Shown here: positions 23,811 to 31,545 of the stretch, piece after piece
Layout: each line of letters begins with the position of its first letter
Numbering within the stretch: position 1 is the stretch's first letter
Assembly: GCF_019242285.1 (NCBI RefSeq)
Contig: NZ_JAFAVV010000210.1
Span: 1-37,072 of the forward strand
Length of the DNA: 37,072 nt
Source: Bradyrhizobium sp.
GTDB lineage: Bacteria; Pseudomonadota; Alphaproteobacteria; Rhizobiales; Xanthobacteraceae
Direction of reading: 5' to 3'
Made by a program: the position numbers and the translations under genes
The notes under the pieces: generated by a model
What the model was told of the DNA's origin: nothing
The model's database searches: none
Seen by the model: the letters and a program-made list of their open reading frames with translations, nothing else

Positions 23811-23937
23811 GTTCATAGAGGATCCTTGTGTGATCGACGCCGACTTCGGGTCTGATGGTTGTTTTCAGGCGAAATATGTTAAAGCCGCGAAGCCCTGCGC
23901 GAGGCGCGTTGTCCGCAAGAGCCATCGCGGCTCATGC

Positions 23938-25368
23938 TCACAGGTTCGGGCGCTGATCCCACACGGTGCTCTGGCTCTCGATCAGCGCGCCCAGGCGAAG
24001 TATCGAATCCTCGTCCAGCCACCGCGAGACGAGTTGCACATTGATCGGGAGGTTTTCTGAGCTCATGCGCAGCGGTACTGAAAGACCCGGAAGGCCGGTC
24101 AAATTGAACGGCGAGGTCGCTCGCATCATCTGCGTCGCGGGAATTGTTTGACCATCAACCACATATTCCTGAAGCTGATGGGGAGGCGCCGTGAACGGAA
24201 TAACTGGACACAGCAAGACGTCATGCCGCTCGAAGTAATCGGCGAACACCGATTTGAGCCGCGTCATCAATGTCTGGGCGGCAATATAATCCTTGAGTGA
24301 AGGATCCGGCATCTCCGCATAAAGAGTGCCGATGAAGTGCAGGCCTTCCTTGCGACCCGCCACCAGTTTACGGAAATCGTCGAGTAATTCTCCCATGAAC
24401 AGCGTCATGGCCGTGCCGACGAAGTCGTTCTCCTCAAGCAGCGGGATCGTCGCAATCTCGACGTGGTGTCCGACATGGTCAAGGAATTTCGCGGCAGCTT
24501 CGACGGCGGCGGCGACTTCCGGATCAACCGGACCAAATCCGGTCTTTGCTAGGTAGCCGATGCGCAGAGGTCGGCCTCCGATCGGCGCATTTGCTGGTCG
24601 CGCGTCTCGCGCGTGGATGGCGTAGGGGTCGATTCCGTCGCCGCCTTTGAGAACCTCGAACATGGTCGCAACGTCGCGGACGCTGCGCGCCATTGGACCG
24701 ATATGCCAGTAGCGGCTGAGAAAATGGGGGAAGTGGCCGGTGTATGGAATGCGGCCGTGGGTCGCCTTCAGGCCTACGATTCCGGTCAGCGCTGCGGGTC
24801 CGCGCACTGAAATAGCGACATCGGAGCCCAATCCCATAGGCGACATCCCGGCCGCTATGCTCGCGGATTCGCCCCCGCTCGATCCGCCCGGCGTGCGCTC
24901 GAGATTCCAGGGATTATTGGTTCGGCCGGTTACCAGGTTGTCGGTCTCCGTCCAGCACGAGAATTCCGGGACGTTGGTCTTGGAAAGCGGGATGGCACCC
25001 GTACCCTTCATCCGCGCGACGGACGGCGCATCAGTGCTTGCGATGTTGTCCGCGAGAAGCTTTGAGCCACCATGCGTGAGAACGCCGGCTACGTCGATGA
25101 CGTCCTTGATGCTGAAGGGGACGCCGTGGAAGACTCCAAGTTCATCGCCGTTGGCGACGGCTTGTTCCGCTTTTCTCGCGCTTTGGACTGCCTGCTCGGC
25201 CAGCAACGTCGTGATGGCGTTGACCTTGGGGTTGACGGCCTTGATCCGGTCCAGGTGCGACTGCACCACCTCGACCGGCGACACTTTCTTCGTCCTGATC
25301 AGGTGGGCAAGTTCGGTAGCATCGCGATAGTAGAGCGCGTCAGGCGCAACTTTCTTTTCATGCCTCAT
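23938..25368 (-). CDS. Amidase signature family hydrolase (second paralogue)
   Basis: The protein has 476 residues. The triad is Lys88 in FSIKDV, Ser163 in GGSSGGE and nucleophile Ser187 in GSDVAISVRGPA, with the same AIS variant and spacing as the amidase at 8167-9564. The two share long identical stretches such as TGRTNNPWNL and HGRIP, so they are close paralogues. The likely job is to release an acid from an amide, feeding the acyl-CoA ligase of this island. The start is supported by AAAGG upstream on the minus strand. An operator at 25434-25450, 66 bp upstream, matches the sites before the importer and the acyl-CoA ligase, so it is probably co-induced with them. The tetR gene lies upstream on the same strand. 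Confidence 0.9.
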   Translation of the reverse strand: MRHEKKVAPDALYYRDATELAHLIRTKKVSPVEVVQSHLDRIKAVNPKVNAITTLLAEQAVQSARKAEQAVANGDELGVFHGVPFSIKDVIDVAGVLTHGGSKLLADNIASTDAPSVARMKGTGAIPLSKTNVPEFSCWTETDNLVTGRTNNPWNLERTPGGSSGGESASIAAGMSPMGLGSDVAISVRGPAALTGIVGLKATHGRIPYTGHFPHFLSRYWHIGPMARSVRDVATMFEVLKGGDGIDPYAIHARDARPANAPIGGRPLRIGYLAKTGFGPVDPEVAAAVEAAAKFLDHVGHHVEIATIPLLEENDFVGTAMTLFMGELLDDFRKLVAGRKEGLHFIGTLYAEMPDPSLKDYIAAQTLMTRLKSVFADYFERHDVLLCPVIPFTAPPHQLQEYVVDGQTIPATQMMRATSPFNLTGLPGLSVPLRMSSENLPINVQLVSRWLDEDSILRLGALIESQSTVWDQRPNL

Positions 25369-25433
25369 GGTCGTGACCTTTCAAGCTTTTCCTCTCCTGA
25401 GCGGACTAAGGCCGCCTCCAAGATACTTGCATA

Positions 25434-25450
25434 TGACTGACGGTTAGTCA
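25434..25450. promoter_or_regulatory. 17-bp TetR operator, copy 1 (amidase)
   Basis: TGACTGACGGTTAGTCA is an inverted repeat with one mismatched pair around a central G. It shares the pattern TGACTGAC-N-GTCRGTCA with sites at 26378-26394 and 31436-31452. It lies between the tetR stop and the amidase start. Confidence 0.7.
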
Positions 25451-25537
25451 ATCATGAGCGAATATAAGCCTGGAACGGAAAGGTCGCTGTTGGGCCGCGC
25501 TGGTCGGGGTGATGCTGTTGGAGCGGTCCGCGATGCA

Positions 25538-26212
25538 TCAACGCGTTGATGCTCTGGCGGCGCTCCTCCGACCGGATGTTTTCGTCGCAGTCGCGGCGCC
25601 AACTGCCTTGCTCTTCGCAAAGATCGTGTGCGCCAGGCGTCCTCCGGCCTTGATTAGCGCGTCGGCCTTCGGCGGCCGCATCCGCAGCGCATCCAGCGTT
25701 GCTCCGCAAAGCCCGTGGTACAGAATGCTGGCTGCGAGTTCAGGTTGATCGCACTCCAGTTCTCCGCTGTCGACACCCTGTTGAGCCGTCCGGCCGATCA
25801 ATTCGATCAAGCGCTGGTTCGCGGCCGATTTCACCACCTCGGATCCGGCGGCCAAATACAAGTTTCGATGCAGATCCGCGTTTGAAAACGTGAAACGCAG
25901 GAGTGACTCGAAAATCCGCACCAGCCGCGTGCTCGCAGGGACCCAGTCATCGGCGAGTATCGCTTCGCCGACGCTGATGAATTCATCGATGTAGCGGCGC
26001 CACACGGCTGCCGCGGCTTCGTCCTTTGACTTGAAATAGAGGTAGAACGTTCCTTTCGAAACGCTCGCTTGAGCGGTGATATCCTCGATCTTTGCATCGG
26101 CAACGCCGTCTCGGGCGAAAATCACGGCGGAGGCGTCCAGGAGATCAGTCAGGCGCTCCTCCTGCGGCTTCGAAACGCGCTTTCTCTTGCCGCCGGCTTT
26201 CACGTTGGTCAT
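25538..26212 (-). CDS. TetR/AcrR family regulator of the catabolic island
   Basis: The protein has 224 residues. A basic N-terminus precedes a TetR helix-turn-helix at about residues 20-65 (KIEDITAQASVSKGTFYLYF then KSKDEAAAAV). The C-terminal ligand domain is about 130 residues with a basic tail. It lies between the amidase (same strand) and the importer operon (divergent). Three matching 17-bp operators occur in this island, one of them in the divergent region in front of this gene, so it is the most economical candidate for their binder. TetR proteins of fatty-acid-like pathways often respond to acyl-CoA; here the effector is unknown. GAGAG about 8 bases upstream is a plausible ribosome binding site. 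Confidence 0.88.
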   Translation of the reverse strand: MTNVKAGGKRKRVSKPQEERLTDLLDASAVIFARDGVADAKIEDITAQASVSKGTFYLYFKSKDEAAAAVWRRYIDEFISVGEAILADDWVPASTRLVRIFESLLRFTFSNADLHRNLYLAAGSEVVKSAANQRLIELIGRTAQQGVDSGELECDQPELAASILYHGLCGATLDALRMRPPKADALIKAGGRLAHTIFAKSKAVGAATATKTSGRRSAARASTR

Positions 26213-26677
26213 TGCTCTCTCGGAATCAAAAAGACTTGCTGGTCGAATATATTGACTGGGACGGTCGTGGACAAGGCGACTGCGCGAACCAGCTGACTGC
26301 AGGTCAAATTCGCTTGCCGGGATCCCTATGAACGAAGGGGAATTTCGAGAACGGCGGCGCGTCGCGACAACAACGATTGACTTTTAGTCAGTCATTTCAT
26401 AAAAAGGCGCAAACCGGAGGCTCTTCAATCCGGACGGCATGGGAGGATTGCGCAACGCGCCTGGGCGAGAAAGCGTCTCGTCTTGGCTGATTGAGGGACG
26501 TGGCTCGGCGCCAAGAACCGCGCAGGCAAGAACCCGCAGTCACTGTTCGACAAAACTCTTGGAACTGGAGACCGGCGAGATAAGCGCGCCGGAACGATGA
26601 GTCACGCCGCGGGGGCAGGTGCTGCCGGCGGCGTTGGCTGGCACCGTCGACTAGCAAAACGGAGGAGGAAGCACGAC
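26213..26677. promoter_or_regulatory. Divergent control region between tetR and the importer operon
   Basis: The 465 bp hold no convincing gene; open frames here lack motifs. The region contains operator copy 2 (26378-26394) and, near its right end, the ribosome binding site GGAGGAGG (26661-26668) of the binding-protein gene. Promoters for both directions should lie here, but no clear -35/-10 pair was identified by eye. Confidence 0.6.
26378..26394. promoter_or_regulatory. 17-bp TetR operator, copy 2 (tetR/importer)
   Basis: TGACTTTTAGTCAGTCA has an intact right half (GTCAGTCA) and a left half keeping TGACT, compared with TGACTGAC-N-GTCRGTCA. It lies in the divergent region between tetR and the importer operon. 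Confidence 0.65.
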
Positions 26678-27766
26678 ATGAAATCCAAGCATCATAACGT
26701 CAGAACATTTGTTCAGATCGTGGCGGCAGTCACCGCGACGTTTGCACTGATGTCCGCCGGCAATCACGCGACGGCGGAATCGGCCGCATCGGCCTCGTTC
26801 TGCGGCACTAAGCCGATCAAGATCGCCCTGGCAACAGGCTTCAACGGCAATTCATGGCGCCAGATCACACGGGCTGAGCTGGAAGATGAAGCATCGAAGT
26901 GCAAGAACATTACGGAGATCCTTTACACGGACGGCCAACTCAATCCGCAGAAGGCGATCTCCGACATCCAGGGCCTCGTTGCTCAGGGGACGGATGCGAT
27001 CGTCGTGTTCCCGGATGCTGGTCCGGCGCTGCTCCCGGCGATCCGCGCAGCCCACAAATCGGGTGTCAGCATCGTTCCCTACATATCGAGCCCTGGCGGT
27101 GAACCGGGCAAGGATTACAGCGCCTCCGTCGTGCCGGACAACGCTGCGATCGGAGCCCTGTTCGCCAATTGGATGGCTGAGCGCCTGCACGGTAAGGGCG
27201 TCGTTGTGTTTTTCGGCGGAACGCCGGGTAACCCCACGGACCAGGCAATCTATGAGGCCGCCAAGAAGGCTCTGGTGTCGAAGCCCGACATCAAACTGGT
27301 CGGAGGCGTGCAGGTTACAAACTACACCGCTGCCGACGCGCAGAAAGCCATGACCGGCCTGTTGGCGCAATACCCCGACATCGGCGGAATCATCTCGTCG
27401 TACGGCGGATCCAGCGTCGGCGCTCTGCGCGCCATTGTCAGCGCGGGAAAGCCGCTTGTGCCGCTCGCCACGACCGACATCAACGAGCTCGGCTGCGCCT
27501 ACTATGACTACAAGCCGAGCAACCCCGCGTTCGAACTGATGACCGTTGGCTCATACACATGGCAAAGCCGCGCGGCGCTTCGGAAAGCGGTAGCCGGCGC
27601 CGAGGGTCTGAAGAACGACGAACCTTCGGTTCAGTCTCCCACCGTGCTGGAAGATTCCACCAGGCAGGACCTGCGGCCGCGCTGCGACAAGGGCTTGCCA
27701 CTCGACGTCCCGCAGTCCGCCAATCTGTCGGTCGAACAACTGAAGGCTCTCTTCGCAAAGAAATAA
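26678..27766 (+). CDS. Periplasmic substrate-binding protein of a ribose-type ABC importer
   Basis: The protein has 362 residues. The start ATG 26678 is chosen for the GGAGGAGG at 26661-26668 and because a signal peptide begins there (about residues 1-34, ending near NHATAES). The mature part is a type I periplasmic binding fold of the RbsB/Peripla_BP_4 kind: PIKIALATGFNGNSWRQITR, the QGLVAQGTDAIVVFPD segment, FFGGTPGNPTDQAIYEAA, and a late TTDINELG segment. Family members bind sugars, but relatives also bind aromatic or other organic compounds, and the acyl-CoA genes in this island argue for a non-sugar ligand. It is the first gene of the importer operon; a strong hairpin follows in the 78-bp gap to the ATPase gene. 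Confidence 0.87.
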   Translation: MKSKHHNVRTFVQIVAAVTATFALMSAGNHATAESAASASFCGTKPIKIALATGFNGNSWRQITRAELEDEASKCKNITEILYTDGQLNPQKAISDIQGLVAQGTDAIVVFPDAGPALLPAIRAAHKSGVSIVPYISSPGGEPGKDYSASVVPDNAAIGALFANWMAERLHGKGVVVFFGGTPGNPTDQAIYEAAKKALVSKPDIKLVGGVQVTNYTAADAQKAMTGLLAQYPDIGGIISSYGGSSVGALRAIVSAGKPLVPLATTDINELGCAYYDYKPSNPAFELMTVGSYTWQSRAALRKAVAGAEGLKNDEPSVQSPTVLEDSTRQDLRPRCDKGLPLDVPQSANLSVEQLKALFAKK

Positions 27767-27789
27767 GAGCGGCAACGACGGAAGGAATG

Positions 27790-27819
27790 GCGGGAGCAAC
27801 GGCCGCGCGTTGCTCCCGC
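27790..27819 (+). terminator. Strong intra-operon hairpin after the binding-protein gene
   Basis: GCGGGAGCAACG (27790-27801) and CGTTGCTCCCGC (27808-27819) form a perfect 12-bp stem with a 6-base loop. No U-tract follows. Such hairpins after binding-protein genes often protect the upstream mRNA or attenuate downstream transcription, giving an excess of binding protein over membrane parts. Confidence 0.65.
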
Positions 27820-27844
27820 TATCGAAGTCTCCAAGGGAGCCTGC

Positions 27845-29509
27845 ATGTCGATCCACCGATCCCTTTCGCTCGTGGCAAGTGCGCCAGACGTCGTCGAAGC
27901 GCCGCGCGCCGAGTTGCTTCGCATGCGCGCGATAATCAAGTCATTTGCCGGCGTGCAGGCCCTCAAGTCGGTCGACTTCACGGCATGCGCAGGCGAGGTG
28001 CATGCGATTGTTGGAGAAAACGGGGCGGGCAAGTCCACGCTGACGGCGATCGCCGCCGGTGATCTGGAACCGGACGCTGGAACGGTCGAACTGTGCGGGC
28101 GATCGGTGAGCACGTTCTCCGCTGCCCTTGTATCTCGGTTGGGCCTAGCGCTCGTTCATCAACATCCCGCCCTTCTGAATGATCTCACCATTGCCGAGAA
28201 CTTCCTTCTCGCTCTGCCGAAGACCGTCCGGCCGTCGCGCGGCCAGGCCGACTCCTGGACACGAGAGCGGCTTCGCGAGTGGGCGCCTAACCTGACGCCG
28301 TCGACCTACGTCTCCGATCTGCCCATGGCAGACCAGCATCTCGTCGGGCTCTCCAAGGCTCTCGCAACCGACCCAAGCGTTCTGATCCTCGATGAGCCGA
28401 CAGAGCATATGGACACCAAACAGGTCCAGCAGCTATTCGCCGGGATACGGTCCCTCGCGGCGCAGGGGCGCGCGATCATCTACATCTCTCACCGAATCCA
28501 CGAGGTAAAGTCGATTGCGGATCGAATAACCGTCCTGCGTGACGGAACGGTCTGCGGCATATTCGACGCTAAGTCCGTGAGCGAAGCAGAGATCATCAAT
28601 CTCGTCGTAGGGCGAACACTCAATTCGGCGTTTCCTGCCAAGCCGCGGCTGGGCGCGCCAGTGGGCGAACCCCTGCTCCAGATTCGTGATCTTTCCGGTC
28701 CGGGGTTCACCGCTGTTTCATTGAACGTCTGCAAGGGCGAGATCATCGGCTTGGCCGGCATAGAGGGCAACGGTCAACGCGAATTTCTGCGAGGGCTGGC
28801 TGGACTGTTGCCGACCACCGGAAGCGTTGCGGAGTTATCGCGCCAGGAGCACCCAACGAGAGCGGCGGCCTATATCCCGAGGGATCGACATCGTGAGGGC
28901 CTCATGATGTCGCTTTCAGTCGGAAAGAATGCGGGGCTGATGTCGCTCGCACAGCACGCCCTGTGCGGATTCGTTTCGCCGCGCCGGGAAGCGCGCGCGA
29001 TTTCCGGTCAAATATCCGAATTGGCAATCAAGACCCCAACCATCAATGCGCCGGTTCAGAATTTGTCCGGCGGAAACCAACAGAAGGTCGTCATCGCACG
29101 GTGCCTGATGAGCGGGCCAAGCGCGCTATTGGCCGATGAGCCAACACAGGGAGTAGATGCCGGCGCGCGCTTCGATATCTACTCAATATTGCGCCAAAAG
29201 GCATCGGACGGCGTCGCTGTCGTGGTCGTTTCGGCAGATGCGCTGGAACTGGCGGGCCTTTGCGATCGCGTCTTGGTGTTCTCTCGAGGGACGGTCGTCA
29301 AGGAATTGTCGGGTGACGCGGTCACCGAGAAGAACATCACGGAAGCTGCGCTGACCTCCATCGCGCATCGAAAGTCTCCAGTGAGCGGCAAGCCAGCTAA
29401 TCCGCGTACACAGGCATTGCTCCAATCCCAGTACGCTCCTAGCCTGATCCTATTAGCCGTCATTCTTGGGCTTGCCGGTTACGCTACGTCCGTGAATCAG
29501 TTTATCTGA
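27845..29509 (+). CDS. Ribose-type ABC importer ATPase (two domains) ending in the first helix of a permease
   Basis: The protein has 554 residues. The first ATPase domain has Walker A GENGAGKST and Walker B VLILDEP, but its signature reads LPMADQHLVGLSKAL instead of LSxGQ. The second has the usual degenerate P-loop (GIEGNGQREF), a good signature (LSGGNQQK) and DEPTQGVD. RbsA-type proteins are about 500 residues; this one has ~50 more, ending in a hydrophobic helix SLILLAVILGLAGYATSVNQ. The helix looks like the first membrane helix of the permease encoded next. One extra T in the TTT at 29501-29503 would join both frames, so an ATPase-permease fusion split by a one-base deletion is likely. 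The ATPase part is complete. Confidence 0.85.
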   Translation: MSIHRSLSLVASAPDVVEAPRAELLRMRAIIKSFAGVQALKSVDFTACAGEVHAIVGENGAGKSTLTAIAAGDLEPDAGTVELCGRSVSTFSAALVSRLGLALVHQHPALLNDLTIAENFLLALPKTVRPSRGQADSWTRERLREWAPNLTPSTYVSDLPMADQHLVGLSKALATDPSVLILDEPTEHMDTKQVQQLFAGIRSLAAQGRAIIYISHRIHEVKSIADRITVLRDGTVCGIFDAKSVSEAEIINLVVGRTLNSAFPAKPRLGAPVGEPLLQIRDLSGPGFTAVSLNVCKGEIIGLAGIEGNGQREFLRGLAGLLPTTGSVAELSRQEHPTRAAAYIPRDRHREGLMMSLSVGKNAGLMSLAQHALCGFVSPRREARAISGQISELAIKTPTINAPVQNLSGGNQQKVVIARCLMSGPSALLADEPTQGVDAGARFDIYSILRQKASDGVAVVVVSADALELAGLCDRVLVFSRGTVVKELSGDAVTEKNITEAALTSIAHRKSPVSGKPANPRTQALLQSQYAPSLILLAVILGLAGYATSVNQFI

Positions 29510-29529
29510 CGGAGCGAAACCTGAGCAAT

Positions 29530-30372
29530 GTGCTGACGTTGCTAACGCCGCTGATTTTCATCGCGCTGGGTCAGATGATCGTGCTGCTCTCGGCAGGCAT
29601 TGATCTTTCCGTCGGCCCGGTTGCAGGTTTGACTGCCGTAGTCTGCTCGTTCTTCCTGGTAGAGCCCGTCGGAGCGGGAGACATCGTATCCGGCGTAGGG
29701 CTAGCCTTGTTGGCGTCACTCGCCGTCGGCATTCTCAATTGGTGTCTCATCCGCAAAACGTTGGTCACACCCGTGATCGCGACGTTGGTCACGTTCATGT
29801 GCATTCGTGGTAGCTCGCTTTGGCTGCGCAGCATTCCCGGAGGGCTGACCGATGGCCGGGTTTGCGACTGGCTGGCTGCGAGAGTGGGGCCGGTCCCAAT
29901 AGGTTTTATCGTCGCCGCGCTGGCCGCACTGGCCCTTGAAGTGCTTTTGCGCCGCACGCGGTGGGGGCTCTGCCTGCGGGCTGTCGGGTCGAGCGAGATC
30001 AATGCACGAAAAGCGGGTGTATCCATCGAGCTTACCTACCTCGGCGCATATTCGTCGTGTGCACTATTGAGCTTTGCCGGTGGCCTGATGCTGATGGCGC
30101 AAATCGGGATTGGCGATCCCGGTGCCGGCGTGAACTACACTCTCACCAGCATTACGGCGGTGGTGCTCGGCGGCGCCAGCCTATTTGGCGGAAGAGGTTC
30201 CTTCATCGGCGCCTTCATGGGCGCCATGCTGATCCAGCAGGTCATGAACGTCACGACGTTCATCCGGCTCAATTCCGCGTGGCAGTTCTGGCTGATTGGA
30301 ATTTTGATCATCGCGGCGGCGTTGCTCTATTCCGGATTGCGAGCAGGACGCCGACAGGGGACGGTCGCATGA
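29530..30372 (+). CDS. Ribose-type ABC importer permease 1, lacking its N-terminal helix
   Basis: From GTG 29530 it has 280 residues, shorter than the ~320 usual for RbsC-type permeases. It carries the family core LGQMIVLLSAGIDLSVGPVA and a late VVLGGASLFGGRGS loop. In its frame the upstream codons read YLTERNLSN before the GTG, a normal permease continuation, and the missing first helix lies in the other frame at the end of the ATPase ORF. The nearest ribosome binding site, GGAG at 29511-29514, is 15 bases from the GTG, too far for efficient use. This supports an original fusion now broken by a frameshift, or a sequencing error. The stop overlaps permease 2 as ATGA. Confidence 0.83.
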   Translation: MLTLLTPLIFIALGQMIVLLSAGIDLSVGPVAGLTAVVCSFFLVEPVGAGDIVSGVGLALLASLAVGILNWCLIRKTLVTPVIATLVTFMCIRGSSLWLRSIPGGLTDGRVCDWLAARVGPVPIGFIVAALAALALEVLLRRTRWGLCLRAVGSSEINARKAGVSIELTYLGAYSSCALLSFAGGLMLMAQIGIGDPGAGVNYTLTSITAVVLGGASLFGGRGSFIGAFMGAMLIQQVMNVTTFIRLNSAWQFWLIGILIIAAALLYSGLRAGRRQGTVA

Positions 30373-31364
30373 TTGCTCAACGGCTGTCCTTGGGAAGTTT
30401 TGGGGCCATTTGGGTTGCCACCGCGCTCCTATTCGCACTTTGCCTGGTGATAGCGCCAAGCAGCCTGTCGAATTCGTCACTCATGGCGATGTTGCCCTAT
30501 GCTGCGATATTGGCAGTCATTGCGGCGGGGCAAACTCTGGTCGCGCAACAGGCCGGCATCGATCTGAGTGTTCCAGGGATGGTCTCGCTCGGCGCGATTT
30601 TTGTCACGAAGATTCCAGATCAGGCTCCGCATTTAATGCTTCCCGCGATCCTCGTTTCGATCGTTGCCGGCGTCGCCGCGGGAGCGGGCAACGGCTTGTG
30701 TGTAGCGGTCGGTCGAATTACGCCCATCGTGGCGACCCTCGGGACGAACGCTCTCTTGATGGGATTTATCCAGTGGTACTCGAGAGGTTTTCCCACGCCA
30801 ATCGTCCCCTTGCTCGGCGACTGGGCAGTAAGTCAAGTTTTCGGGATTCCCGCGATTGCAGTTGCGGCGGTCGGTATCCTGTCGACAGTGCAACTGATCA
30901 TTCGTGCGACGATCGCCGGCAGACGCTTCGAGGCTGTCGGCGCCAATCCGCTCGCCGCGACCGCCGCGGGACTCCACACCGATCGTTATGTCGTAGCCGG
31001 GTACGCCGCGGCCGGCGGGTGCTATGCCGCTGGTGGCGTGTTACTCGCTGCTTTTCTCAAGACACCGGACATCTTCGTCGGAGAGAGCTATTTGCTTCCC
31101 TCGGTGGCCGCCGTCGTTCTCGGTGGGACCGCGTTGACTGGCGGATTGGGAAGTATTGTCGCAACCGCTGTCGCCGCCGTGTTCTTGAGCCAACTCGGGC
31201 AGCTTGTCTTGTCAGTCGGAGCGCCGACGCCGGTTCAATGGATTATCCAGGCGTTGACGATCGCCATGGGAATGGCCTGGCGGCAGAGCAGTCTGAGAGT
31301 CCTGGTGGCTCGAATGCGCTCGGCTCTCGGTTACAAGATCGCACGCGCAACCGGCGGTTATTGA
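30369..31364 (+). CDS. Ribose-type ABC importer permease 2
   Basis: The protein has 331 residues and about eight to ten hydrophobic helices. It carries the RbsC-family features AAGQTLVAQQAGIDLSVPGM and VVLGGTALTGGLGS near the C-terminus, a cytoplasmic loop that contacts the ATPase. The start ATG overlaps the stop of permease 1; a longer open frame upstream belongs to a shadow. With permease 1 it would form the heterodimeric channel of the importer. It is the last importer gene; a 181-bp gap holding an operator follows, so the acyl-CoA ligase may have its own promoter. Confidence 0.88.
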   Translation: MIAQRLSLGSFGAIWVATALLFALCLVIAPSSLSNSSLMAMLPYAAILAVIAAGQTLVAQQAGIDLSVPGMVSLGAIFVTKIPDQAPHLMLPAILVSIVAGVAAGAGNGLCVAVGRITPIVATLGTNALLMGFIQWYSRGFPTPIVPLLGDWAVSQVFGIPAIAVAAVGILSTVQLIIRATIAGRRFEAVGANPLAATAAGLHTDRYVVAGYAAAGGCYAAGGVLLAAFLKTPDIFVGESYLLPSVAAVVLGGTALTGGLGSIVATAVAAVFLSQLGQLVLSVGAPTPVQWIIQALTIAMGMAWRQSSLRVLVARMRSALGYKIARATGGY

Positions 31365-31435
31365 AACTCCGCGGCGCATCAGCCGGACGATCCGTCGACC
31401 GCGACACGTTTAACGGTCGAGCTTGGATTTATCAT

Positions 31436-31452
31436 TGACTGACCGTCGGTCA
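31436..31452. promoter_or_regulatory. 17-bp TetR operator, copy 3 (acyl-CoA ligase)
   Basis: TGACTGACCGTCGGTCA is the best match to TGACTGAC-N-GTCRGTCA. The overlapping ACTGACCGTCGGTCAGT (31438-31454) is a perfect 17-bp palindrome. It lies 94 bp before the chosen start of the acyl-CoA ligase. Confidence 0.75.
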
Positions 31453-31545
31453 GTATGGTACCCGCGGTTCAAACGCGAGCTGGGCATCGCCGCGAGCGCG
31501 ACTGCGCTTCGGGGCGACGCTGCCTTGCTCGGAAAGGGGGGAAAG

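Noticed and set aside
29490..29515. Programmed -1 ribosomal frameshift between ATPase and permease
   Set aside because: No classic slippery heptamer (X XXY YYZ) or obvious downstream structure was found at the junction; an indel is the simpler reading.
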